Source: Calycina herbarum
Lineage: Eukaryota; Ascomycota; Leotiomycetes; Helotiales; Pezizellaceae
Direction of reading: 5' to 3'
Assembly (NCBI GenBank): GCA_001414485.1
Contig: LLEY01000257.1
Location: 1 to 64,000 of the forward strand
Length of the DNA: 64,000 nt
In this document: positions 11,667 through 22,477 of the stretch, piece after piece
Position numbering within the stretch: position 1 is the first letter of the stretch
How the letters are laid out: each line of letters starts with the position of its first letter
Translations under genes and position numbers: made by a program
Notes under the pieces: generated by a model
Database searches by the model: none
Seen by the model: the letters and a program-made list of their open reading frames with translations, nothing else
Told to the model about the DNA's origin: nothing

Positions 11667-12154
11667 TTTGAAAAACGTGTATTAAAAATAAGCAGAAGGG
11701 TAACACGTGGTAGACCTGAGGGGTACCACGAGACTGATGTAGTAATCTGGAATCTCAAACTGCTGGACTTTTGATTCGAATCCTTGCTTTAAATTGTTTC
11801 CATGCACTTTCCACGTGTGGTGATAATTAGAAATCATCTCCGGCACTAGTGGAAAAAGAAGATTGCTGAGAATCCACTGAACGCTAGCTATTGCTAGGTA
11901 GAAGATTAGAAACGTATGCAGATCCCACCAAAAGGGCTTTGATTCTCCCCGATGCGAGGCTTGTAAAATTTGAATTGCCGCTCAGAGCCCCAAACTGATA
12001 AAAGCCACGAGCGCATTGTAATTCCCACGCTGGCTTCTTTTCACCTGGGACGAAAAAGCGGTGTGACTTCGATAAGGAGGTTACTTCGAGCAACAGTATC
12101 TTGGCTTGTGTGCTGTATCTTCTGGGAAATTGATATACATGAGAAGCAAGTGTA

Positions 12155-12266
12155 CTTCGTCCCAGGCGAAACTATTACTGCAGATTTTGTGGGCTATCAG
12201 GGTTTTTGGCCAATTTTCATAGGGGGTTATTTCGCTTCTGCCGTAATAATTTCGCCTGGGACGAAG
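12155..12266 (-). mobile_element. 112-bp MITE, copy 2
   Basis: Same element as 8639-8750 in opposite orientation, with perfect identity over 112 bp, the same TIRs and TA flanks (12153-12154, 12267-12268). Confidence 0.9.
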
Positions 12267-12944
12267 TATCTCAAAAACTATCACACCAATAGTTTAAGTG
12301 TAATTTCTGCTTTTATTCTTAGTAGTCTGTTTCCCTTGGTCAGTGGTTTGCAAGAGCCATTTCCCTGTTCTTCTCTGCTTCTCCTTATTCCAATGGCAGC
12401 AGTACTCGTACAAAAAATCCGAAGGATGAATTTCTTTCTCATGCCTTCCCTTGTTCGTTCATTGGTCTGCTACTAGCCGGGTCAGACACGGATGGGGTAG
12501 TAACCGCCCCCACTCGAGCATGCACTGTAACGCAGGGACTCGGGTAAAATCCAGACCCCTGAAAGTCCAACAAGGTTCCACATTTTAACCCTATAAACGG
12601 GTTTGCATCTGTAGATCCAACAAAACAACTGAGACGACCCGTTATTCAACAGCCACTCAAATCTCCACACGCCTCACAACGTGACGAACGCAGCGGGACA
12701 GCCACCGAGCCAATTGAGGGGAAATATTGAATTGGTGTGATTTGAATTGCATAGGGAAATGATGCAGGTCAAGCATATGAAATGGGGACAAGGGACTTGA
12801 AACTGTGGCTACGATAGTAAAGATGTGGCAGGAAACCCCATCTTCGTGTTTTCTTTCGTCAAAAGTTGCTGAGTGGAACCCACAAACCGCGGGAGGTTGA
12901 ACCACTGATGCTGTGCTCCATCACATGTTCTGGCCGTTGAAAGG

Positions 12945-12952
12945 TATAATAA
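12945..12952 (+). promoter_or_regulatory. TATA box of the dioxygenase gene
   Basis: TATAATAA lies about 80 bp before the ATG at 13032, the usual distance for a TATA element plus a short leader. It is followed by an AC-rich leader (CACAACCAAAACACATC) typical of highly translated fungal genes. Confidence 0.45.
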
Positions 12953-13031
12953 AGGTGTGTGTCCCCTTATCCAGTTGACAGTTCAAACCCATATTTTCCA
13001 AACCAATACACAACCAAAACACATCTTCAAT

Positions 13032-14345
13032 ATGACTTCAACTCTTCCCATCAGACAAATTGGGCCAAAGTATGGAGTGGATAAATCACAGGCCAAATAT
13101 GACCGAGCAGTGGAGATCATCAAGGAGAGACTTCCAACCATGGCCCTTCTCAAAGGTCTTCTTGTAGTCAACCTTGGAGGAGGCCGCCCAGACATTATAA
13201 TTGATGCACGCGGAGAGCCAAAATTGTTGGAAAAAACAGACGAGGAGCCTGATACAAAAGTCAACACAAAGTCAGACTACATCATTCAGTTCTATAACGG
13301 CGCACTTGAGCCACGTTACGGGTATGTGAAATTCTGAATTGACCAAAGTGATAGTTTCAAGCAGTGAAGGCTAATAATTTGGTGCACCAGTCTCTTCAAA
13401 GATGCCTTTTTCCACGAAGCTTCATTACCACAAGGAAACCTTCGAATTGCCATCAAGTTCGCCGACGCCCTTTGTCCAGTCAACCCAAGTCCCCCAAAAC
13501 ACTACGATGGCACCGAGAGACTACCAAAGCCAACCGAGGATCTTGACCAAGTCAAGAGTGACGTAAAGGAATTTGGATATGGTCTTGTGAAAAATGCTCT
13601 CAGCCCCGAAGAGGTCAAGAAGTTGAGCTCAGCCCTCAAGCAACAAGCCGCTGGTGAAACCAAAGCAGGGGTAGCAAACACCGATGGCGGACCAAAAGCC
13701 CCTAACCAGCGTATCTGGACCCTCATCAACAAAGGTCAGGAATTTGTTGACTTGCTTGAGCACCCACTTATCGAAGAAATGGTCCCCGAAATTCTTGGCG
13801 AGCAGGCAATCATTAACAGTTACACTGCTAACATTGCCCGGCCTGGCAATGTTCCAATGCAATTGCACACCGATCAAGTCGCCATTCAACCACCAATCAG
13901 AGATATCCCATTCGGATTGAACATCATGTGGTTTCTGGAGGATGTGACAAAAGCGAATGGAGGCACCCGAATTTTCCCAGGGTCTCATATTGGACCCATC
14001 GCACCTGACGACATCTTTGACCTCGAAGGCTCTGTTGCTGCAGAAGGACCAGCAGGCACTGCTCTTGTTTTCGAGAGTAGAATCTGGCATGCCACCGGGC
14101 CAAACCGCGAGACTTCTGGCGAGCGACCTGTCATTATGACATTCTTTTTCAGATCATTTCTTCGACAACAAGAGAACAACTTCTTGTCTATCCGAAAGGA
14201 AGTTGAGGAGAACCTCTCGGATAAGGTTAAAGCCCTTCTTGGATACCGCACAACTGGTGCCTTGGGTGGAGTGGAGGGTGAAGTTCGTGAGGGCATATTT
14301 GTCAAGAAGGTGGAAAATCCTGTTGGCCCTTTTCGTGATGCATAG
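13032..14345 (+). CDS. SCP2 sterol-binding domain fused to phytanoyl-CoA dioxygenase (PhyH)
   Basis: Two exons, 13032-13321 and 13391-14345 (1245 nt, 414 aa), with a 69-nt GT-AG intron. Residues about 15-145 match the SCP2 lipid-carrier fold: YDRAVEIIKERLPTM, NLGGGRPDIIIDARGEP, then a buried strand and a C-terminal NLRIAIKFADAL helix. Residues about 175-390 form a PhyH-type Fe(II)/2-oxoglutarate dioxygenase. Its metal ligands are visible as H256 and D258 (LHTDQ) and H330 (RIWHATGPN); the Arg of SGERPVIMTF is the likely 2-oxoglutarate anchor. PhyH enzymes hydroxylate lipid or terpenoid/polyketide substrates, and an SCP2 module suggests a hydrophobic one. The product is not predictable. An in-frame ATG at 12957 would add 25 residues lacking similarity; 13032 has better context. 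It is divergent from the MFS pump, so a shared pathway is possible but unproven. Confidence 0.88.
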
Positions 14346-14720
14346 ATTTGCTTAGATAGTTCGATAAATGTGTTTGAGAATTAGGTAAGCTATCACTTAA
14401 TTCTCCATTAACTTGGGGCTTGCTTTATGTTATGCATAATCGCTTGGCTACGAAGGAGCTGGGAGCGCAATTGCTTCTTTCTTCAATCATATGCTTATCA
14501 TGCTTCTTTCAATCATGCTCATCAATCTGTGATATGCTGGCTTAAAAGCTGCTACTTTAATTCTAACCGTCAGTCAAAACCAGTCAAATCCGTATGATTA
14601 ATGACATTCGAGCAATATTGAAAAAGCTCACCTATAAGATTCTCTGTGAATTCTCTTGAACGGCCCCGTTGCCACTCGAGATCGTCGTTGTTGGTTGACT
14701 CAAAACTTCTCCAGAAGGCG
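14346..14720. other. Convergent intergenic region
   Basis: 3' flanks of the dioxygenase (+) and the HET pseudogene (-). Several near-repeats of ATCATGCTTCTTTC around 14480-14520. No gene seen. Confidence 0.6.
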
Positions 14721-17394
14721 TTATACCAGATGTACCTGACCATTTCTCACAGTATCAAATAAACCAATCTCTTCCTCAATTCTGTCCATCCTCCGTTGGG
14801 CTTCGTGGATTCTCTTCTCGAGGAACATTACTTTTACCCTAGCCGTTCTTATCAAACTGGCTTTGTTTTCATGCTGCTTGATTTGGTAGTCCCACATAGA
14901 AGTGTCTAATTGTTCTGCCCGTTCTAGTTCATCAATTCTTATTCGGATGGCTTTGGTGTTATGACGAGGGCTTATGTTACCCGGTATTATGAACTGTTTG
15001 AGTTCTTCCAGGTTCTCTTCCAAAGTACTTAGCTCTTTCAATTCCTCGTCCATATGCAACTGCTTGACGTGAATCCGAATTCTTTCTCTCGTTTTTCTAC
15101 CCTCGTCAATCCTATCCCGCCATTCAAGTAACTCGAAACTGCGAGCTTTCCAATCCTCGAGGATATCTTGCCACTGAATAATTTTCCTCCTTAATGAGGT
15201 AATCTCCTTCGCATGATTAAGCTCTTTCCAGTCTTCCATCGCTTCACTCTCCATCAACCCATGCGTATAAGTGTCTCCAATGATTTCAAAACAATGTCGC
15301 TATAGTTCTCCTAGGCGGGGGTCATGTTGTAAGATAGGAAACATGCGTGTTCCAGCATCACGTAGAATGAAGGGGGGTTTTGCCACCCAAGAGAACAAAC
15401 AAACGGTCACCATGCCTCATAGTTGGAGACCCTAGCCCTATGTATCCATTATCGGTGATAAAAAATGTCCGTCGAACTGTTGCCGACCGGATTGCGTTAT
15501 CAATAGTCGGCGCCATTGGGTTGGAGGAATCGGGGTAATGGAATAAGCTGGCAGCATTGGAGTGACGGAATCTTTTGCAAAAAGCCCAATTAGAAATTGA
15601 TTCATGATCTTCAGGTTCAACATGTCGAGTAGTAGAACCATCGACGTGAGAAAGCTCATGAACCGTATTAGCACATAGAGTTGTTCTGAAAGCATGTGCT
15701 AAACCTTCGCGGTAGCGCGTGGAGTGACCATCAGAAACCATTCCAATCCATGAATCGACTGCGGATTCAACAGCATCTTCCGAAAAGGGCACTTCCCCTG
15801 TCATGGAAATTCTTCCTATACGCTTCCCAGGAAGTTGGAGGTGCCCATCACCATAGTCTCGCAGACAGACAGCGCTTCCATTTGCAGTATAGTAATATTC
15901 AACAGCCGCTAGACAATCTTCTCGACTTGCTGTAGTTTCATCGACACCTTCAGGGAGCCACCGATACCAGTCTATGTTTTGTAAACGACGGGTAAGATGC
16001 TTCACATAATCGCCCTTCAAGTTTTCCCTGTCTTCTTCAGACTCACATAATAAACCTTGAAGCCCCCCAAATCTTGCCTCCCCGTGCTGAACATATACAC
16101 AACTTTCACCAGTTGCGCTGTAGCTTTCGGTATTGTCAGCCCGTCGGCGCTCCAAATCATTATAGCAGCACTCCAGTCTGGAACCCATGAGGGGAGATCT
16201 TGACGAAATTTTCTACCAAGATCGCCGGTAAGTATGCTGAGTGATCGGGTTTTCTTGACAATATCCAATGCCGCCATCCGGTAAACTGTTGGTACATCAA
16301 GAGAGTAGTCAGGAACCATGAAAGTCTGATATCGGGCTAAACTGAGAAGGGCATACACCTTGCCTCTGTCATCGCTTGCCTTTCGGTCACTAAAACGTCT
16401 CAGCAATGGCAAGAGCGGAGAAAGCGTGCCACATTTCCACAATTCTCGCATGCGTTCGAGGTCCTGGACAATGCGAGAAAAGTATGCAAGAACAGTGGAG
16501 TACTCTTGCAGGAAGGATAATGGCGATAATGAGGCTCGGTTCCGCGGTTCCCAGCTTGCGGCGTCAACAAACATTTTCCATGGGGCAATCGTTGACCCAT
16601 AGACCATGGTGACTTTTCTAGGGACGACCATCTCTTGAATTACCCAAATTCTTTTCCACCAACGGCAAAGCATTAATTGCCTTAACCCCTCGAAGATATC
16701 CTTTGATATTTCCTATCAACATATTCCCCAGAATTGACATCGAATCCGGGAAGAGAACTTGACCCCGGGTTTTCGGTAAGGGTACGCAAGAAACAGAATA
16801 TTTCTACGGCAAGATCGGCTCTTAATTTTGTCCTTTTGGTTGTCAGAGGCTGCTTTGGTGAACAACGAGATCGAAACAAGGCGGGCTTCTCTTCGTCGTC
16901 ATTATTGTATTGAAAGGACGTAGTAGAAGTAGGGACAGGTGTCTTCGAAGACATGGATTGAGGATTTGGTAATTCTCCGAGATAAACAATCACTTCTTCG
17001 GTGGAAGAAAATATGTCGTGCATGAGGTTAACTTGCTCAGTCCTCTCCGAGACATTCGATTGGTTGATAGACAGAGCATCTACCCAAATATTCACGTGTT
17101 CATCAACTTTTCGTAGCTGCCGAAGAGCGGATTCGAGATTGACGGTCACCTGGTGTTGAAACCCTTCCACAAGAATTGGTCGTGTCGCTCGCGGAGAACC
17201 CCAAGCATAAGACAAGGCCTTATATACCGGGCGATTTGCCAGATAAGCATGCTTAAGCTGACAACGAATATTGTCTGACCATCGTCCTGGAAGCAGCTTG
17301 ACTACGCGGATTTCTCGGGAGTGAAGGTTGTGGTAGACATTTGTTCGCTGTAGAAGGAAGGTCCCGCCGCATTTTCACCGGGAAAGGTAGTCAT
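14721..17394 (-). pseudogene. Decayed heterokaryon-incompatibility (HET) domain gene
   Basis: The order of a full-length HET protein is present. It begins MTTFPGENAAGPSFYSEQ at 17394, then REIRVVKLLPG, ALSYAWGSP, IWVDALSINQSNVSERTEQV and EEVIVYLGE. After these come WWKRIWVIQEM, KVYALLSLA, SWVPDWS, GYIGLGSP, RLFVLLGGKTP and RHCFEIIGDTYTHG, ending in a coiled-coil-like tail (15257-14721). The frame is lost at about 17331 (start region), 16700 (after the conserved Tyr-Val-Asp), 16160 (after SWVPDWSAA) and 15372-15377 (six C on the coding strand where five would restore VLLGGKTPF). An in-frame TAG is at 15300-15302. None of the shifts can be an intron because the joins are too short. Functional HET genes control nonself recognition and cell death after hyphal fusion; this allele looks dead, unless homopolymer sequencing errors explain some shifts. 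Its composition is normal, so RIP is not the cause. Confidence 0.82.
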
Positions 17395-17950
17395 AGCTTT
17401 AGAAATACATTTGTTGGTTGCAGCTCGAGAGAACAGTGCATTATATTCAAAGATATCGATGGATTTATTGTTTTTGATTGCAGGGCGATGAAGATATACC
17501 TATTGTTGTATATAAAAAAAAGCCTAGCTATGCGCCACGACTCAGCCCCAAGATATGCTGACCCGGGTAAACTGAGAAGTGATCACGTTTGAAAAGAAAG
17601 AAGAACAAAGGGAGGAAGGATGAACAGAACGGACCATATAAAAAACAGCAATTGAATCTATACTGTATATTGGACCCATTGCCCTTAGAAGACAAGAAAT
17701 TGGTAAATTATATTACGTGTTCCAACCGTGTGAAGGGCGTGACATGTCAAGGTAACACAGGGGTGCAACCCACTAACCTTGTACAATTAATTAGTGTATG
17801 TTCGGGTAACCTACCCCTAATTATTGAAACAACACCTCGTTATCAATTTCATATCACCTCCACTTCATATGAAATCTACCACATCACCTCGACTACATCT
17901 GCTACTTCACTGCTTCCATTAGGTACTTGGTGCAATCAACTACACAAGCC
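17395..17950. other. Divergent intergenic region (HET pseudogene / TRP4)
   Basis: Holds the presumed TRP4 promoter and leader. The leader just before 17951 is rich in TCACCTC and ACATC repeats (17840-17910), a typical pyrimidine-rich fungal transcription-start context. No gene seen. Confidence 0.55.
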
Positions 17951-19229
17951 ATGGATCACTCAGAGAACAACCATGTCTCGATTACAACGCAATTGAAACA
18001 TCTCAGCGAAGGAACAGCAACAGCAACCGAGATAGTCGAAGCTGTAGCTCTCATTTTCCAGAACAAGCTCTCGCCAGTTCAAACCGCCAGTCTCCTGTCA
18101 CTTTTAAGCGTCACTGGACTAGATCAAAATCCTCATATTATCGCTGGTTGCGCAACTCAGATGCGGGATGCTGGACTGCAGGTTGATTGCAAAAGAGTGT
18201 CGGAAATAGTGGGCTTACGAAGAGCCGAAAAAAGCGAGGGTTCGTACAACGGAGGACTTTGCACAATCGAGGGCACTGGAGGTGATGGGCATTCAACTTT
18301 CAATGTTTCTACAGCTGCATCCATTCTTGTCTCTGGGGTGGTTTTGGTTGCAAAGCACGGTGCTGGAGCTTCATCTTCCAAGTCTGGGGCTGCTGACGTC
18401 CTACGAGCTCTCAAACACCCATCACTGATTCTAGAGGCCGTTACTTCCGATTCAGTATTTGAATATTTCAAGCATGGGAGCTTTGCGTTTCTGTTCGCTC
18501 CCGTTTTCCATCCTGGACTTAAACATGTCACATTGATCAGAAAGCAACTGGGCTTCAAGACTATCTTCAATATACTTGGACCACTTGCCCATCCGCTGAA
18601 TACAATCATGGAGGCTCGCGTTGTAGGTGTGGCCCAGAGGCGTTTAGGGCCAGTTTATGCTGAGGCACTCAAGATTTCTGGAGTTCGGAATGCACTAGTC
18701 GTTTGTGGTGCTGAGGAATTAGATGAGATTAGTTGTGCAGGCCCAACTTTCTGTGTAAGTAGTTTCCACCAATTCAGTCTTCCCAACTCTCTCCTCTCTC
18801 CCTTTTCAAGCAAGTCAGCCATATTCTAACATGCTTCAGTGGAGATTGAAGGAGACTGGTGGTAACGGTATCGTTTGCATTGAAGCGTTTCAGTTGGAGC
18901 CGGCGGATTTTGGGCTTCCGAACCATGATTTACGGGAGGTTCCTTTGGGAAAAACTCCCAACGAGAATGCTAAGGTTCTTCTACAGCTGTTGTCCAATCA
19001 GCTTGACAGAGAAAATCCTACCCTGAATTTTGTTTTGATGAATGCTGCTGCGCTCTTGGTCATCTCTGGTATATGTGACCGTGAATCTGGAGCGGTTATT
19101 CAAGAAATTGGCCCCGGCGAGGGTCGATGGAAAGAAGGCATGAGAAGAGCACGAAAGGTGTTGGAAGATGGCAAAGTCTTGAAATCTTTAGAACAATATG
19201 CCGCCAGTACTCGTGGAGAATCTCTGTAA
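17951..19229 (+). CDS. TRP4: Anthranilate phosphoribosyltransferase
   Basis: Two exons, 17951-18754 and 18840-19229 (1194 nt, 397 aa), with an 85-nt intron (GTAAGT...CTTCAG). The enzyme transfers phosphoribose from PRPP to anthranilate, the second committed step of tryptophan synthesis. In bacteria it is TrpD, in yeast TRP4. The PRPP/Mg site GTGGDGHSTFNVSTAA starts near residue 108; KHGAGASSSKSGAADVL follows (family consensus KHGNRxxSSxxGSADxLE), then the FAPVFHPGLKHV and FNILGPLAHPLN blocks. The N-terminal helical domain (LSPVQTASLLSLLSVTGLD) is also typical. Start codon: ATG 17951 in CCATGG context; the upstream in-frame stretch has no ATG. This housekeeping gene lies only about 570 bp from a transposon nest. 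Confidence 0.95.
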
Positions 19230-19801
19230 CGCTTCATCAATGGAGTAAGTCTGATCAATGTGCAAAGAACATGGCTATCCAAATGGGAAATCGTATTCGT
19301 TCTGGCGTTGTTTACAGATTACAAGAACTCCTTCAAGCACCATTCTGCTGCTGGGTTGGGCTTGATGTCGGTGCAGGCTGGGTTGTGACGCAAATTTTGT
19401 AAGTCTTAAATTTCAGGCATGAACATTTTGGAATTGACGGATCAGGGTTGAGTATCTGATTAAGGGGCAAATTCGAGGATTGTCACACGGTAAGGTAAAT
19501 AGCGAAGGTATTCGAAATTGAAGAGTGTCTTTCCAATGGGTCTCACTATAGGTTGCGAGTGAGATTTTCGGATTTTATATTAGCCGAATACTTTAAAGTA
19601 AGAACGACTACACAAATGCTTACTATTTAAACGTTGTTTTAAAGGATTTTAGAATGTTATAGTTATATAGTTATATAGAAAAACTTTACATAAAATCTAA
19701 CCTAGTATTAGAAAATCGCCTTTGTAACTTACTTTCTAGAATAAAATTGTTCTATTGGTCTAGAAGAATAAAGTCTTTTCAAAATAATTCCAACGAATCT
19801 A
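19230..19801. other. Gene-to-transposon transition
   Basis: Composition drops from normal to strongly AT-rich between about 19400 and 19650. An open frame over 19250-19400 is not supported by homology. No gene. Confidence 0.6.
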
Positions 19802-22051
19802 TGGAGGTCGTTAGCAACAGCTGCGACAATAGCTCCCCTAAAATTTTAGCGATATCTGCCTACCTTAACTAAATAATAAATTTAATTAAAATATTAAATA
19901 TTCGTACTTAAAGTATTATAATTAGTAATACTTATAGTAAGGCTCTTATTAGAATATTCTACTAAACATAGCCTTATAATTTTTTAATAATTTTTTAGAA
20001 AAATCTATTAAAGTACTAGCTACTAACTAAGCTACACGTGAGCTATAGACTCTATAAAAAATATATATATATAAAAACAAAACTTTGTTTAAGATATATC
20101 TAAGAGAGAGACTATACTAGTCTCTACTTAATAATTAAATATAAAATATAAAAGTTTAAGATAAAGAGTGTCTATTATATAACCCGGCGTGCGACCGGAG
20201 AACTCGACTCTTTTTAGAGAGGAGGACTTAAAGCACTTTTATCTTCTAAATCCTATAGTAAAGTAGCTAAAAGAGGCTTTATGTTATAAGGAACCTAAAT
20301 CTAAAGTCTAAAATTCAATAACGTGGTTTATCAGCGAGTCGCGTATATCATCGAGTCGCGCACTTTTTTTACATACAAAAAACGTCCGTGCGTAACCGTG
20401 CACTTTCTTTATTTATTAATATAAAATAGTAAAATTAAATATTTAGTTTTATTATTATATAAATAAATAGGATTTAAAAAAAAAAAAAAAAAAACTTCGA
20501 ATTTTACAAAGTGACTCTAAAAGCCTTGAAATACATTCAGACGACCGTTAGACGGTCTAGAAAGAGAATAAAGCACTTTACGATCATGTTAAGTGATCGT
20601 AGTAGTGGTGGTGGTAGGATAGAGAGCTTATAGGGAGCTCTTACTCCCCTCTCCGACGCGCTAATAACCAACAACGAAGGCGGAACAACGAACGAGGAAG
20701 AGCAGAGTAAGAGAGGACGGAGGGGAGCATTGGTATACGTAGACGTAATAGAGAAGGGCCTAATCTAAGCAATACTCGACTCGGTAATAGAGGAAAGGGG
20801 TATTAAGGCAATTATCGAGGTAGCAGGAAAGGTGCTTGAGCATAGAAGAGCTAGGAAAGGAGGAGACGAAACAATAATAAGGGGTATTCTATAAGAGGAG
20901 CTCGCGATCGCGGTAAAGAAGATAGGAGGTATAAAGGAACGAACTCTAACGTAGGCAGAGAGGGTTAGGGCTAGAGGGCTATAGAGAGAGGCAGGAACTA
21001 CGCTATAAAGGGAATACGTTATACTAGCTAAATATATAAAGGAGATTACAGTCTAGGCTATAGGGATAGACAAAGGGAAGGACAAGCTATTACTAAAGGA
21101 GGTGATAGGGGCTATAAATATAGAAGGATGCGGGGTAGGAGCAATTACAGCGAGGAAGCTTTAAAGCGGGGATATTATTATATAGTTCAAAGAGAAGAAA
21201 TAGGTAATATATATACAAGATAACAGCTAAGCAAAGAAGGTATTCGGACAAGGGGCAGTAGTAGCAGTAAGAACGCTCGTAGTATTAGTAAAGAGAGTCT
21301 CGGCAGATATACTTGAGAGAGGAACAGCGGGTATACTATAGAGTATCTTATAAGCCTCTAGTATAAGGGTACTGAAGATCATATAACAAGGGAGTAAGTA
21401 TAGAGAACGCCAGGGTCAGGAGGGGCTAGCTCTTCGGAACTACATTCTAGAAGTAGTAATAATAGAAGAAGTAAGAAGGCTATGTTCGAGAGAGATGCTA
21501 TAGGAGGTATAATACTTCATATACGAGAGATACGCGGTAGAAGCAGTAGCTTAGAGGTACTTTAAGTGCTAGAAGTAGGGGTATATAACACACTTCTATA
21601 AATAAGAGGAGAGGTGTGCCTAGTGCGTATACGAGAAGTACGAAGGGGGTGAAGAGGAGTGCTCTAGTAAAAAGGATCTAAAGGAGCACCTAGCGAAATG
21701 TAGGAATTACGGGAGAGAACACCCGGTATTCGTAAAGGAGTGTCGAATAAGAGAACAGCACCGTAGGCAAGTAAGAGAACGATACCTAGATAGGCTAACC
21801 TCGTTTACAAATCCGTAAAGGGCTTTAAAGGAAGGAGGGGTAGGGACCCCCCACCCGTTCGCGTTCAGCTATAAAGAGGGCTTATAGGCTGTGAGGAAGA
21901 GACTAAGGCAAGGATCTATACTAGGAAGGCCGACAGACATAAGTAAGGCAGGACTTACGAACGGGAGCAACCTTGCTCAGTTCCTTAAAAGGCTAGGAAG
22001 CTCTCTTAGTATAACAGGGAACTAAGTAGAAGAAGACGAAGTAGTAGTAGG

Positions 22052-22477
22052 TGTCACAAATCACGTGCACACGTGATAAGTGAAGACCAGGCGGCGTCCT
22101 AACAGGTTAAGCACTATCGGAATACTCTTATAGTAGATAGGGATCGGTTAGGTTAGCTAAGCGATCCAAGGATTTCATTATATTAATCACGTGACGGACC
22201 GCTAGATCGCTAGGCGAACCAGCTCGTTGGATCGCTAGCTCGACAAGCGAGTTAGCTACCTAGGGGAACGAAGGTTCTATATAAGACTGGCACGTCTGCT
22301 ATTAGATAGGAGCTTCGTGCTTAACTTTAGTTATTAATCTTATTATCTTATTTAATATCTTTAATATAAGTAACGAGTTTACTTCTAAGTAAACAACCTA
22401 GCACATCTATACTTCTTACTATATACCAACCTTCGAGACTTAGTCATCTTTGTTTAGTTCGTTTAAGTTTCGTTATA
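22052..22477 (+). repeat. 5' LTR of the Gypsy element
   Basis: 426 bp, starts TGTCACAAATC and ends TTTCGTTATA (original TG...CA end changed by C to T). It aligns end to end with 28290-28715; differences seen are C/T and G/A transitions. Confidence 0.92.

Larger units (their letters stand above)
11667..13031. other. Divergent intergenic region
   Basis: Separates the leftward transporter from the rightward dioxygenase and so carries both promoters. It contains the second MITE (12155-12266). A piece near 12040-12055 (TTCACCTGGGACGAAA) resembles a MITE end and may be an abortive fragment. The open frame 11970-12476 runs across the MITE and is not a gene. Confidence 0.65.

Noticed and set aside
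11970..12476. 168-codon plus-strand frame
   Set aside because: It runs straight through MITE copy 2 and has no domain; the MITE excludes an ancient gene here.
14721..15257. 178-codon coiled-coil frame as a separate gene
   Set aside because: RHCFEIIGDTYTHG just upstream, in the same frame past one TAG, is the HET C-terminal motif; this is the HET tail.
15358..16188. 276-codon frame as a gene of its own
   Set aside because: It begins out of frame inside the HET gene and its end matches the HET C-terminal block, so it is part of the broken HET gene.
20476..20493. 18-A run as a 3' poly(A) of a reverse-oriented LINE
   Set aside because: LINE proteins read on the plus strand and the (AAT)n tail is at 32324-32340, so the A-run is at the 5' junction.
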